Assembly (NCBI GenBank): GCA_003553305.1
Contig: PWEB01000119.1
Span: 1-14,807, forward strand
Length of the DNA: 14,807 bases
From: Syntrophomonadaceae bacterium
GTDB lineage: Bacteria > Bacillota > Dethiobacteria > DTU022
Direction of reading: 5' to 3'
Shown here: positions 1-7,166 of the stretch, piece after piece
Position numbering within the stretch: the stretch's first letter is position 1
Layout: every line of letters begins with the position of its first letter
Notes under the pieces: generated by a model
Seen by the model: the letters and a program-made list of their open reading frames with translations, nothing else
Told to the model about the DNA's origin: nothing
The model's database searches: none
Translations under genes and position numbers: made by a program

Positions 1-371
1 GGATAGTCCCGGGCATAAGGATTGATCGGAAAACCGTTAATATCAAGCCGCTTATCGGGAATAATCCGCGGACCCTGATCACGAGGAGAACCCATCCCGC
101 TGAATACACGACCAAGCAGATCCATAGAAACAGGCAGTTCAATAGACTTGCCCTGGAAACGAACTTTGGCAGAACCTATATTCAATCCCGTTGAACCTTC
201 AAAAATCTGTACCAAAGCTCTATCCCCGTCAACTTCTAATACCTGGCCTCTTCTGATATCCCCTCCGGGCATCTCAATTTCAGTCAATTCACCGTATTTA
301 ATACCTTCTACTTGATCAACCAGCATTAAAGGGCCGGCTACATCTACAATTGTTTTATATACTTTAAGCAT
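1..371 (-). CDS. ntpB: V/A-type ATPase subunit B (partial, N-terminal 123 residues)
   Basis: This is the 5' part of the regulatory, non-catalytic nucleotide-binding subunit B (AtpB/NtpB) of the V1 headpiece, which alternates with subunit A in the A3B3 hexamer. Translating the minus strand from the ATG at 371 gives an open frame to the window edge. It begins MLKVYKTIVDVAGPLMLVDQ and contains GQVLEVDGDRALVQIFEGS and then LDINGFPINPYARDYP, which are hallmark stretches of the N-terminal beta-barrel of V/A-type B subunits. The full protein is usually about 460 residues, so roughly three quarters lies beyond base 1. The ATG overlaps the stop of subunit A by 8 bases, which suggests translational coupling. 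The gene is cut by the edge of the window and is not a pseudogene as far as can be seen. Identification is secure from sequence and operon position. Confidence 0.96.
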   Translation of the reverse strand, partial: MLKVYKTIVDVAGPLMLVDQVEGIKYGELTEIEMPGGDIRRGQVLEVDGDRALVQIFEGSTGLNIGSAKVRFQGKSIELPVSMDLLGRVFSGMGSPRDQGPRIIPDKRLDINGFPINPYARDY

Positions 372-2148
372 CCTCATCTCCTCCTTCACCGGCTAATGAG
401 GCTATCTGCTCTTTCACTTCGCCTTTGATTGATTCGACTTCATTTAATTGTTCTTCCGGCAGATACCTGATCCGGGCAATTCTCTCCCGGACCGACAACG
501 CGAACATCGCCTCAAGGTCCAGATCAATTTCTGCTTTATTTATAACAGCCTCTGCTTGATGGTGAAACAGTAATATTGTTTCCAGCATTTTAAACTGCTT
601 CTGTAGAGAACTGTATGTGTCTATTTCGTGCATTGCATTCTGATGAAGAAAGTCTTCCCGAAGTGATTTGGTAGTCTCCAAAGTTAACCTTTCCTTTGCA
701 GAAAGAGCATCAACCCCGACCAGGCGGACGATTTCTTCTAATTCTGCTTCTTCCTGCAGCAAACGCATTGCTTCCTTACGCATGTCGTTCCACTGCTCAC
801 CAACGGTATCCCGGAAGTAAACAGCAACATTATCCAGGTAAAGCGAATAACTGAGCAGCCAGTTAATCGCCGGGAAGTGACGGCGATAAGCCAGCGAAGC
901 ATCCAGACCCCAGAAAACCTTTACAATCCTTAATGTAGCCTGCGAAACCGGTTCTGAAAGATCGCCACCGGGAGGAGATACTGCGCCAACCAGGGTCAGG
1001 GCACCTTCTCTTTCATCACTGCTTTGACAAATTGTCCTGCCTGAACGCTCATAAAAGTCAGCCAAACGGGAGCCCAGATAGGCCGGATATCCTTCCTCAC
1101 CGGGCATCTCTTCGAGACGACCGGACATTTCACGAAGCGCTTCCGCCCAGCGCGAAGTAGAATCTGCCATCAGGGCAACGCTGTAGCCCATATCCCGGAA
1201 ATATTCAGCAATCGTAATTCCGGTATAAATTGAAGCTTCCCGCGCTGCAACAGGCATGTTTGAAGTATTGGCAATGAGCACCGTTCGCTTCATCAGCGGT
1301 TCACCAGACTGAGGGTCTAGTAATTCGGGGAATTCCAGAAGTACATCGGTCATCTCATTACCGCGCTCTCCACAACCGATATATACGACTATCTCAGCAT
1401 CAGCCCACTTCGCCAACTGGTGCTGGGTTACTGTCTTTCCACTGCCGAAAGGACCGGGAATGCAAGCTGTTCCTCCCTTGGCAACCGGAAAGAAAGTATC
1501 GATAATACGCTGACCGGTAATCATCGGAATATGAGGCCCCATCTTCTCCTTGTAGGGCCGCCCCGCCCGGATTGGCCAGCGCTGCATCATTTTTACATCA
1601 ACTAAGCCTTCTTCAGTCTCGATCTTAGCCACGACATCGGTTACTGTCGCCTGACCACTGCTTATTTCCTTAACTGACCCGGTGAGACAGTCAGGAGGCA
1701 CCATGATACGGTGCTCCACCAGGGTGGTTTCCTGGACAGTTCCGATAATGTCACCGGCCTGAACTGTATCGCCTTCCTTTACTTTTGGCACAAAGTCCCA
1801 CTTGTGCTCACGGTTTAAAGGGTTTACTTCAACTCCGCGGGTGATATAATCTCCAACCTGCTCCCTGATTTTATCCAACGGACGCTGCACACCATCAAAT
1901 ATTGCTTCAATTAAACCGGGACCCAGCTCAACACTGAGCGGTTCACCGGTCAAATACACAGGTTCTCCGGGTCCGATACCACCGGTTTCTTCGTATACCT
2001 GTATGGATGCCCGGTCACCATGTAGTTCAATAACCTCACCCATCAGGCGAGCATCACTAACCCTGACCAGGTCATACATCCGAGACTCACCCATTTGGTC
2101 TGCTACGACAAGGGGGCCGGAAACTTTTACAATCCTGCCAACATCCAA
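364..2148 (-). CDS. ntpA: V/A-type ATPase catalytic subunit A
   Basis: Catalytic ATP-hydrolysing/synthesising subunit of the V1 (A1) head. With the start chosen here the protein has 594 residues, close to the usual length of about 585-595. Visible features are the N-terminal barrel (GRIVKVSGPLVVA), the A-specific non-homologous insertion at about residues 100-180, the Walker A motif GPFGSGKT at 232-239, the GERGNE segment with the catalytic glutamate near residue 261, and the SRWAEALREMSGRLEEMPGEEGYPAYL region. I chose TTG at 2148 because AGGAAAGAAGG lies 8 bases upstream and because family members begin right before GRIxKVSGP. The longer reading from GTG at 2184 adds 12 residues, has no ribosome binding site and would overlap subunit G by 32 bases. 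Its stop overlaps the ATG of subunit B. Identity is certain; the exact start is likely. Confidence 0.96.
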   Translation of the reverse strand: MDVGRIVKVSGPLVVADQMGESRMYDLVRVSDARLMGEVIELHGDRASIQVYEETGGIGPGEPVYLTGEPLSVELGPGLIEAIFDGVQRPLDKIREQVGDYITRGVEVNPLNREHKWDFVPKVKEGDTVQAGDIIGTVQETTLVEHRIMVPPDCLTGSVKEISSGQATVTDVVAKIETEEGLVDVKMMQRWPIRAGRPYKEKMGPHIPMITGQRIIDTFFPVAKGGTACIPGPFGSGKTVTQHQLAKWADAEIVVYIGCGERGNEMTDVLLEFPELLDPQSGEPLMKRTVLIANTSNMPVAAREASIYTGITIAEYFRDMGYSVALMADSTSRWAEALREMSGRLEEMPGEEGYPAYLGSRLADFYERSGRTICQSSDEREGALTLVGAVSPPGGDLSEPVSQATLRIVKVFWGLDASLAYRRHFPAINWLLSYSLYLDNVAVYFRDTVGEQWNDMRKEAMRLLQEEAELEEIVRLVGVDALSAKERLTLETTKSLREDFLHQNAMHEIDTYSSLQKQFKMLETILLFHHQAEAVINKAEIDLDLEAMFALSVRERIARIRYLPEEQLNEVESIKGEVKEQIASLAGEGGDEDA

Positions 2149-2152
2149 GTTA

Positions 2153-2482
2153 TCAACCTTCTTTCCTGAAAAGTATATCTGCACCGATCGCTTTTTCTAC
2201 ATTTTTTTTAATTTGCTCAATTCCTATGCCCAGAGTTCCCTTGCTATTCGGGATCAAAACAACTGCCGGCAGGTAACGACTATTAAGCTCGGCAATTACA
2301 TCCTCTAATTCCCTGGCCAACTCTTCGGTTATAAAGATTACTCCGTAATCTTCTGACACCAGCTTTTTTAAGGAAGTCAAAGCTGCTTCACTGCTGGTAA
2401 CCGGAAAAGTTTCCACACCTATAGTTTTAAAACCAAGGATTGAATCCTTATCTCCAATTACAGCAATTTTATAGTTAGACAT
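2153..2482 (-). CDS. ntpG: V/A-type ATPase subunit F (NtpG), central stalk
   Basis: Small central-stalk subunit, called F in V/A nomenclature and NtpG in Enterococcus hirae, which binds subunit D in the rotor. From ATG at 2482 the product is 109 residues, the usual size. It begins MSNYKIAVIGDKDSILGFKTIGVETF, typical of the family: a Rossmann-like strand with a DKDS-type loop, then GVIFITEELA and LPAVVLIPNSKG. An upstream in-frame extension of 20 residues to 2542 lies wholly within subunit C and looks unlike the family, so it is rejected. The ATG overlaps the stop of subunit C by 8 bases in the same ATGNNTAA-like arrangement seen between A and B. A GGGAG lies 10 bases before the ATG. Identification is secure from sequence and position between C and A. 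Confidence 0.93.
   Translation of the reverse strand: MSNYKIAVIGDKDSILGFKTIGVETFPVTSSEAALTSLKKLVSEDYGVIFITEELARELEDVIAELNSRYLPAVVLIPNSKGTLGIGIEQIKKNVEKAIGADILFRKEG
2157..2167 (-). promoter_or_regulatory. Ribosome binding site deciding the ntpA start
   Basis: The minus strand reads AGGAAAGAAGG here, 8 bases before the TTG at 2148. It lies inside the 3' end of the upstream subunit G gene. It supports TTG at 2148 over the GTG at 2184, which has no purine-rich stretch in front of it. Confidence 0.7.
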
Positions 2483-3473
2483 TGCGTATTCGCTCCCTGA
2501 TCGCTTCGGCAGGCAATTTGTTAATCTTGCCAACCAAAACAATACGGATATTTTTTATCTCAATTTCCTTGGCCCACAAATAACCAACCAGGGGTTCAAT
2601 ACCAAAAGTCACTCTTCTGCCCTGCTTGAGATGATTGGTAATATAATCGTCAGAAAGCTTTTCCAGGAGGGAGGCGGATCCTTTATCCAGCCACTCTCGT
2701 ACTCCCTCGCTGACAAGTTCAGCATAATCACTAATGGCCAGCATAGATATCAAAGACTCCAGAGGTTCATCAATCATAATTGTTAAACGATCAACGCGTA
2801 TTGAACCATGCGGTAATAAAGCAGTTTTTAAAAAATCACGGGTTAGTCCCATTCTTTTAACCCGAATCAACGTTTTCAGATTGATTAAATCAACCTGCCT
2901 GATAAATAAGTCCTCTAGGAAAGAAGAATTATTTTCTCGGGCTGCATAAATCATCTGTTCATAGAGGATTCTGTCCAGGTTAAGGTCTATAACCTGTGGA
3001 TCCCGATTAAGCAAAAATTCTTCAGTTATTTTCCCTACAGCCCTTCGAAGCTTTTCTTGAAGGTAGCGATAGTCACCTTCGTTTACTGCATGCTCCAATT
3101 TATCAAGTTCATGCGTCCCGACCGGGATCAGGAGATCACTTTTGATGCCTAAAAATTTTGCCTTAAATAAAACCTTCAGGTTATGTATGTCATAACGCAG
3201 GGCTAACATGCCAATCAGTTCGGGATATGGACCGATTTTCATAACCATATCAAAAGTATCTTTTAATTCAGCCGCTAAAATTGATTCAAAATTATGGATA
3301 TCGGTTAATTCGGCCGCGGCTCCAGCATAACCCGACTCAGTGAGCACTTTAAATGCCTCTTCGCTAGATGAAGCATTGATCATCCGATCGAATTGTCCCT
3401 GATCAAGCAGACGTGTTTCAATAGCTTTTATACGCGCCACCGAATAGGCGTATACTGTATCATCAATGGGCAT
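2475..3473 (-). CDS. ntpC: V/A-type ATPase subunit C (central stalk/rotor socket)
   Basis: Subunit C (AtpC/NtpC, the d-type socket) connects the rotor axle to the proteolipid ring. The product has 332 residues, within the usual range of about 320-340, and is almost entirely helical with no membrane segment. It begins MPIDDTVYAYSVARIKAIETRLLDQGQF, the usual start of V-type C subunits. Features such as ALRYDIHNLKVLFKAKF and the downstream helical repeats match the family; internal similarity among its three helical repeats is expected but I did not align them. ATG at 3473 is preceded by AAAGGAG 10 bases upstream. The start lies 37 bases after the stop of subunit E. The last bases overlap the subunit G start. 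Identity comes from sequence and operon position. Confidence 0.94.
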   Translation of the reverse strand: MPIDDTVYAYSVARIKAIETRLLDQGQFDRMINASSSEEAFKVLTESGYAGAAAELTDIHNFESILAAELKDTFDMVMKIGPYPELIGMLALRYDIHNLKVLFKAKFLGIKSDLLIPVGTHELDKLEHAVNEGDYRYLQEKLRRAVGKITEEFLLNRDPQVIDLNLDRILYEQMIYAARENNSSFLEDLFIRQVDLINLKTLIRVKRMGLTRDFLKTALLPHGSIRVDRLTIMIDEPLESLISMLAISDYAELVSEGVREWLDKGSASLLEKLSDDYITNHLKQGRRVTFGIEPLVGYLWAKEIEIKNIRIVLVGKINKLPAEAIRERIRNV

Positions 3474-3510
3474 TCGCTTTTGCTCTCCTTTCCTGGAGGA
3501 AAGCTTCCCT

Positions 3511-4113
3511 TTATTTAAATAGCAACTCAGCTACTTCAGGTTCCAACTGGTCTCTTCTCATCTCCAGCAGTGATTCAAATGAACAGTTCATTTCCACGCC
3601 ACCGGCTTGAAGAATAAAACCGCCCTGAATGTCCCTAGTTTCTTGTGAAAGCTTAAGTTCTCCTTTTTTACCCTGACTGATCAGGTTTTCATTAATCTCT
3701 TTCCAGAATTGATCCGAAATCCTTTCTTTATCCCGAGCAGCACAGATAACAGATTCAGTGCCTGTTTCCACCATACTGAGTAACAGTTCGCGGATTACAG
3801 AAAGGTAATTGTCGTCATCTAGGTTCGTTAGTTCATCCAACGCTTTATTAAAAGCTTCACTAATCATTTCCTGCTTTGCAGCGAGTATACTCTTACGGGT
3901 TTCAAGCTGTTCCACACCGATAATACGCCCTTTTTGTTCATCGGCTGCTTTACGAGCCTGTTCCAAGATATGCTCTTGTCTGCGAGCAGCCTTTTGCCTG
4001 GCTTCAGATTCTATAGCCTTTGCTTTTTCAGCAGCTTCGACTCTGATCGACTCAGCCCTGGAATTCGCATCATCCAAAATACGCTGGATAATCCGGTCAG
4101 CTCCCTCACTCAA
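3511..4113 (-). CDS. ntpE: V/A-type ATPase subunit E (peripheral stalk)
   Basis: Peripheral-stalk (stator) subunit E, which pairs with the coiled-coil partner encoded at the start of the operon and joins V1 to subunit I. The N-terminal 90 residues or so form a long charged helix rich in Ala, Glu, Lys and Arg (SRAESIRVEAAEKAKAIESEARQKA). A C-terminal globular domain ends LLEMRRDQLEPEVAELLFK. I chose TTG at 4113, giving 200 residues, because AAAGGAG lies 8 bases before it. The longer frame starting with GTG at 4122 adds three residues, but the GTG touches the same AAAGGAG, which is too close for initiation. Function is known from the family; no residue-level oddity was seen. Confidence 0.94.
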   Translation of the reverse strand: MSEGADRIIQRILDDANSRAESIRVEAAEKAKAIESEARQKAARRQEHILEQARKAADEQKGRIIGVEQLETRKSILAAKQEMISEAFNKALDELTNLDDDNYLSVIRELLLSMVETGTESVICAARDKERISDQFWKEINENLISQGKKGELKLSQETRDIQGGFILQAGGVEMNCSFESLLEMRRDQLEPEVAELLFK

Positions 4114-4121
4114 ACTTCTCA

Positions 4122-4128
4122 CTCCTTT
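4122..4128 (-). promoter_or_regulatory. Ribosome binding site deciding the ntpE start
   Basis: AAAGGAG on the minus strand ends 8 bases before TTG at 4113. The alternative GTG at 4122-4120 shares its first G with this motif, so it cannot be served by it. This places the start at TTG. Confidence 0.65.
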
Positions 4129-4148
4129 AAGCGGCTTAATCTATCAAT

Positions 4149-4619
4149 TTATAGATCTATACCGAACAGAATCAAGACTGTAGCCAGTAGAGCAAATACA
4201 GCATATGTTTCGACCATAACAGCATAGACGATACCTTTACCCATTTCTTCAGGCCTTTTAGCAATCAAATTAATAGTTGATGAAAGCACCCTCCCCTGAT
4301 AAATGCCTGAGCTTAAACCAGCAATGGCTATGGGGAGCGAAGCCATTAAAAAGGCATAACCCTGGGAAGTAGTTATTGTCACGGTCTCGTCCCCGATTAC
4401 ACCGACATTCTGCATGATCAAAAAACCAGTTAAAAGCCCGTATATACCCTGGGTGCCAGGAAGAGCCTGCAATAAGAGAGTTTGTCCAAATTTATCAGGA
4501 TCCTCAGATATAAGGCCGGCTGCACTTTGACCGACAATCCCAATTCCGATAGCCGAACCACTGCCGGCAAAACCAACTGCTAAGGCTGCCCCTAATAGCG
4601 CTATTTCAATTCCTTCCAT
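4149..4619 (-). CDS. ntpK: V-type ATPase proteolipid subunit K, Na+-binding type
   Basis: Membrane rotor-ring (c-ring) subunit that carries the coupling ion. The product from ATG at 4619 is 156 residues, the length of Enterococcus hirae NtpK, with four hydrophobic helices in two hairpins. The hairpin loops hold SEDPDKFGQ (about 38-46) and AKRPEEMGKG (about 120-129). The first hairpin has LPGTQGIYG at 53-61, the second has SGIYQGRV, and helix four has VMVETYA with Glu137. The residues equal to the E. hirae Na+ ligands (Leu61, Thr64, Gln65, Gln110, Glu139) are all present as Leu53, Thr56, Gln57, Gln108 and Glu137, with Tyr60 as well. Na+ as coupling ion is therefore predicted. AAGGAGG at 9 bases from this ATG rules out the nine-residue longer frame from 4646. 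It follows subunit I after a 97-base gap, the largest gap in the operon. Confidence 0.96.
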   Translation of the reverse strand: MEGIEIALLGAALAVGFAGSGSAIGIGIVGQSAAGLISEDPDKFGQTLLLQALPGTQGIYGLLTGFLIMQNVGVIGDETVTITTSQGYAFLMASLPIAIAGLSSGIYQGRVLSSTINLIAKRPEEMGKGIVYAVMVETYAVFALLATVLILFGIDL

Positions 4620-4716
4620 TCGTAAAATCCTCCTTTTTTCATGCAATTGTTTTGAGCTGTTCAGGAATCAAGGGTAGGAGTAATACACACCAAAACCACC
4701 TGAAACCTGTAATTTC
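4620..4716 (-). other. 97-base gap between ntpI and ntpK
   Basis: This is the only sizeable non-coding stretch inside the ATPase operon. On the transcribed strand TTCAGG (4704-4699) can pair with CCTGAA (4665-4660), enclosing about 33 bases, and the strong ntpK ribosome binding site follows. There is no run of T after it, so it does not look like a terminator. It may act in mRNA processing or in adjusting proteolipid output. The pairing is short and could be chance. Confidence 0.3.
4629..4635 (-). promoter_or_regulatory. Strong ribosome binding site of ntpK
   Basis: AAGGAGG, preceded by a run of A, lies 9 bases before ATG at 4619. It is among the closest matches to the 16S anti-Shine-Dalgarno in the operon, which fits a subunit needed in many copies per complex. 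It lies inside the longer possible reading frame, so it also fixes the start. Confidence 0.75.
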
Positions 4717-6666
4717 CTATCCTTCTTCATTTTCAACGATATCAGTGTAGCTATTTTTTGCCCTGAATGGTTGAAAAGACCTGCCGCCACCTTCGAAAAA
4801 CTTGTTAAAAAACTCCAGGTACTGCAAACGGCTGGTATGAACATAGGCACTTAAGGAGCTGATTATAACATTAAAGAAATGTCCTCCAAGCAGTATTATA
4901 ACCAGGATTAGATAGCCAATAACGCTACCAGCCACCAGGTCGCCTACAGCATTTATAACCATGCCAATAACTATTGACGCCAGGCCAAGTGCAAACAAAC
5001 GGGAATAAGACAGAACATCACTTAGATATTGAGTTATATTGTAAAGACTCAACAAGCCACTTAAAAACTTTAGAACAAAACTGCGCTGGGCACGTCCCTG
5101 GGTTAGGATTAATCCGACAGCGCCAATAATAGCCATCCACTGCCCTGCGAATGGAAACCCGACCAGGAGCAAAATCAAGCCATTTAAAAATATAAACCAA
5201 AAGCCCTGATCATATAATGCGCTTAAAACCTTGCCAGCTTTTATGTTACGATATGCCTGCAAGGCCATCCCAAAATATATATGAATCACACCTAGCCCCA
5301 GAGATCCAATAAGCATCACCATTGGTTCCTCAAGGGGATCAAACCAGAGGGGCGGAAGATTAATCAAATCACCGAAATAACCGCCAAGTATGAGACCAAA
5401 AACAAATGCCGATACTCCGCTGTATATTAATAAAGTAACCAGCTGCTTTCCCATACCCTCCAGCTTTAATTTACGGGAAATTAAAACAGCTAGCAAGGTT
5501 AATATAAGCCCATAACCGGCATCAGAAAGACATATACCGAAAAACAAGAAGAAAAAAGGAGCCATAAAGGGCGTGGGATCCAACTCATTTCTTTTAGGAG
5601 TACTGAAAAGTTTTGTAACAACTTCATAAGGTTCTACCGGGCCACTATTATGTAACAGCACCGGTACATCTTCATCTGGGTTTGGATCACGCGATACTAT
5701 TGCTGCAGTTTCAGTTCTATTAGCAATAGCTGTTTCTAAATCGCCCAGGACCGGAACAGGCACCCAACCTTCCAACAAGAAACTGCTTTTTGTGCAGCCC
5801 AGATTTGATGTTGCCTGATGCTTGGCATGCTCATTATCCATATAATCATAACAGGCCATTAACATGGGCCTGTGTTCAAGTAGTGCTTCAATTTCGCTTA
5901 ATATTGCTCTTTTTTGATCATTAAGGATTTTTAGTTTTTCATGCAAAGACTTTATACTTTCAGCGGGAGTAGCGGTAAGATCTGGAAAAGATACCCTGGT
6001 AACAGTCTTTTCTCTAAACAGATCATCTATAACCGGTTTATCTTCAGAAAGACCGGAAAAGAAAAAGTGAACAACATCCTGATCAGGAAAAACTTCTTCC
6101 ACGAAATAATCGGAAATATTAGCGGCAAGCGTATCTTGCAGTGCAGGATATTGCTCGGCATTAACCGTATAGAGACCCATCACAGTATAACTGCCGTCCT
6201 CAATCAGCTCCAAAGGAATTTCCAGGGCTGACCAGGGCTGAAGGTCTTCAATTAAATTTTGAGATTGGATCACTTCATTGCGAATGCTAACCAGCTTTTC
6301 TTCGGCTTCGCAGCAAGATTTATGAATCTCTTCAACCTGATCGAGTGAATCAAGATAGCTAGCAAATTGATCTGCTGTCAGGTCCAATGAACTGCCTGTA
6401 AACTGCTCAACTATACTTTTGCGAATGGGGTAGTGACGCTGGAAAATATCGAGACAATAGCGAATATCGCTCCGCCTGGCATCTATCTGAGAAACATTCT
6501 CGGGTAGTTGACCGGGTTCAAGATAGCTTTGGAACTCATCCCATGTTTCACTGGATTTCACGTCAACCATTTCCACAATGCCCAGATTGTGAAGGAGGTT
6601 AAATATTTGCTCTCTTTCCTGGTAGTGTCCCAGAAGAAAAACCTTTTTCATGTCAATTATCGGCAT
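4717..6666 (-). CDS. ntpI: V/A-type ATPase subunit I (a-subunit, membrane stator)
   Basis: Subunit I is the membrane stator that forms the ion half-channels against the proteolipid ring. It has 649 residues, a normal size. Residues 1 to about 365 are a soluble arm with helical and alpha/beta parts (from MPIIDMKKVFLLG). Residues about 366-625 are a membrane domain with some seven or eight helices, including PFFFLFFGICLSDAGYGL at about 370-387, a family signature. LSYSRLFALGLA holds Arg556, probably the essential arginine of the half-channels, and GHFFNVIISSLSAYVHTSRLQYLEFFNKFFEGGGR at the end is typical. The ATG at 6666 overlaps the preceding gene by 14 bases. An in-frame ATG at 6651 is possible, but MPIIDMKKV matches the common MAIxxMKKV start. 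No clear ribosome binding site is seen, so coupling to the upstream gene is likely. Confidence 0.96.
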   Translation of the reverse strand: MPIIDMKKVFLLGHYQEREQIFNLLHNLGIVEMVDVKSSETWDEFQSYLEPGQLPENVSQIDARRSDIRYCLDIFQRHYPIRKSIVEQFTGSSLDLTADQFASYLDSLDQVEEIHKSCCEAEEKLVSIRNEVIQSQNLIEDLQPWSALEIPLELIEDGSYTVMGLYTVNAEQYPALQDTLAANISDYFVEEVFPDQDVVHFFFSGLSEDKPVIDDLFREKTVTRVSFPDLTATPAESIKSLHEKLKILNDQKRAILSEIEALLEHRPMLMACYDYMDNEHAKHQATSNLGCTKSSFLLEGWVPVPVLGDLETAIANRTETAAIVSRDPNPDEDVPVLLHNSGPVEPYEVVTKLFSTPKRNELDPTPFMAPFFFLFFGICLSDAGYGLILTLLAVLISRKLKLEGMGKQLVTLLIYSGVSAFVFGLILGGYFGDLINLPPLWFDPLEEPMVMLIGSLGLGVIHIYFGMALQAYRNIKAGKVLSALYDQGFWFIFLNGLILLLVGFPFAGQWMAIIGAVGLILTQGRAQRSFVLKFLSGLLSLYNITQYLSDVLSYSRLFALGLASIVIGMVINAVGDLVAGSVIGYLILVIILLGGHFFNVIISSLSAYVHTSRLQYLEFFNKFFEGGGRSFQPFRAKNSYTDIVENEEG

Positions 6667-6979
6667 TAGTCTTCACAACCCTGTTAGTAAGCATTGCTAC
6701 TGCCTCCTGCATACGAGAGGCAGCTTTATCTTTCAACTGCACTATCTCATCATGCCTTTCTTTAGCTATCGGCTCTGCTTCTGACCTGGCTTCTGATTCA
6801 GCTTTTTCGATTAATTCTTTACTCTGTTTATCAGCTTCAGCTATTGCTTCCTGCATAATCGATTCGGCTTTAGCTTCAGCATCCTTCTGAGTTCTGCGCG
6901 CTTCATGCTGAGCTTCCCGTATAACCGCGTCGGCTCTGCTTTCAGAATCTTTAATTGATTTGACCAGTTCTACTGTCAA
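6653..6979 (-). CDS. ntpF: V/A-type ATPase coiled-coil subunit (NtpF/AhaH, peripheral stalk)
   Basis: Small coiled-coil stator subunit, called NtpF in Enterococcus, AhaH or subunit G elsewhere, which pairs with subunit E in the peripheral stalk. The 108 residues are almost entirely one charged helix with Ala/Glu/Arg heptad character (SRADAVIREAQHEARRTQKDAEAKAESIMQEA). There is no membrane segment, unlike the F-type b subunit. The start is TTG at 6979, with AGGTGGT 8 bases upstream. It is the first gene of the ATPase operon, as ntpF is in E. hirae, and its end overlaps the ntpI start. Low sequence constraint makes the exact family name less sure, but size, composition and position leave little doubt. 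Confidence 0.87.
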   Translation of the reverse strand: MTVELVKSIKDSESRADAVIREAQHEARRTQKDAEAKAESIMQEAIAEADKQSKELIEKAESEARSEAEPIAKERHDEIVQLKDKAASRMQEAVAMLTNRVVKTNADN

Positions 6980-7018
6980 CGTTCTTCACCACCTGTAGCT
7001 TTATTGACTTCTGTGGTT

Positions 7019-7046
7019 AAAAAGCAATGCAATTCAGTACACCGCT
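7019..7046 (-). terminator. Weak hairpin followed by T-run in the ntpF leader
   Basis: On the minus strand AGCGGTG (7046-7040) can pair with CATTGCT (7029-7023), using two G-T pairs, with a 10-base loop and then further T residues. It could be a weak terminator for the sua5-comEB run or an attenuator in the ATPase leader. Two wobble pairs and a short T-run make this uncertain. Confidence 0.25.
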
Positions 7047-7112
7047 AAGCGATCTCTTACAACTACGAAAATTAAAAAATCACTAATCCATATTTAATCA
7101 AATTCTTGCTAT

Positions 7113-7118
7113 ATTATA
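7113..7118 (-). promoter_or_regulatory. Candidate -10 hexamer of the V-ATPase operon promoter
   Basis: A perfect TATAAT lies on the minus strand in the AT-rich gap between comEB and ntpF. The hexamer 17 bases upstream is a poor -35 match, and a better TTGACC lies too far upstream (25 bases). A start here would give a leader of about 125 bases before TTG at 6979. In such AT-rich DNA a TATAAT can arise by chance, so this is tentative. Confidence 0.3.
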
Positions 7119-7166
7119 TTTATTTTCAGACATTTTAAACATAGGTCAATCAGCATTCAGAAAATA

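Noticed and set aside
2003..2308. 101-codon plus-strand open frame across the ntpA/ntpG junction
   Set aside because: Both underlying genes are well conserved on the other strand; the frame has no sensible protein features.
3809..4227. Two overlapping plus-strand open frames opposite ntpE, rich in Ser, Ala and Leu
   Set aside because: They mirror the Ala/Glu/Lys-rich coiled-coil coding of ntpE, have no ribosome binding site and no family resemblance, so they are antisense shadows.
4668..4850. 60-codon minus-strand open frame overlapping the end of ntpI
   Set aside because: It is in another frame of conserved ntpI coding and extends into the gap only by chance; the start has no ribosome binding site.
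6653..6979. Identification of the first ATPase gene as an F-type b or delta subunit
   Set aside because: It has no N-terminal membrane helix and no delta-like globular domain; the ntp gene order explains it better.
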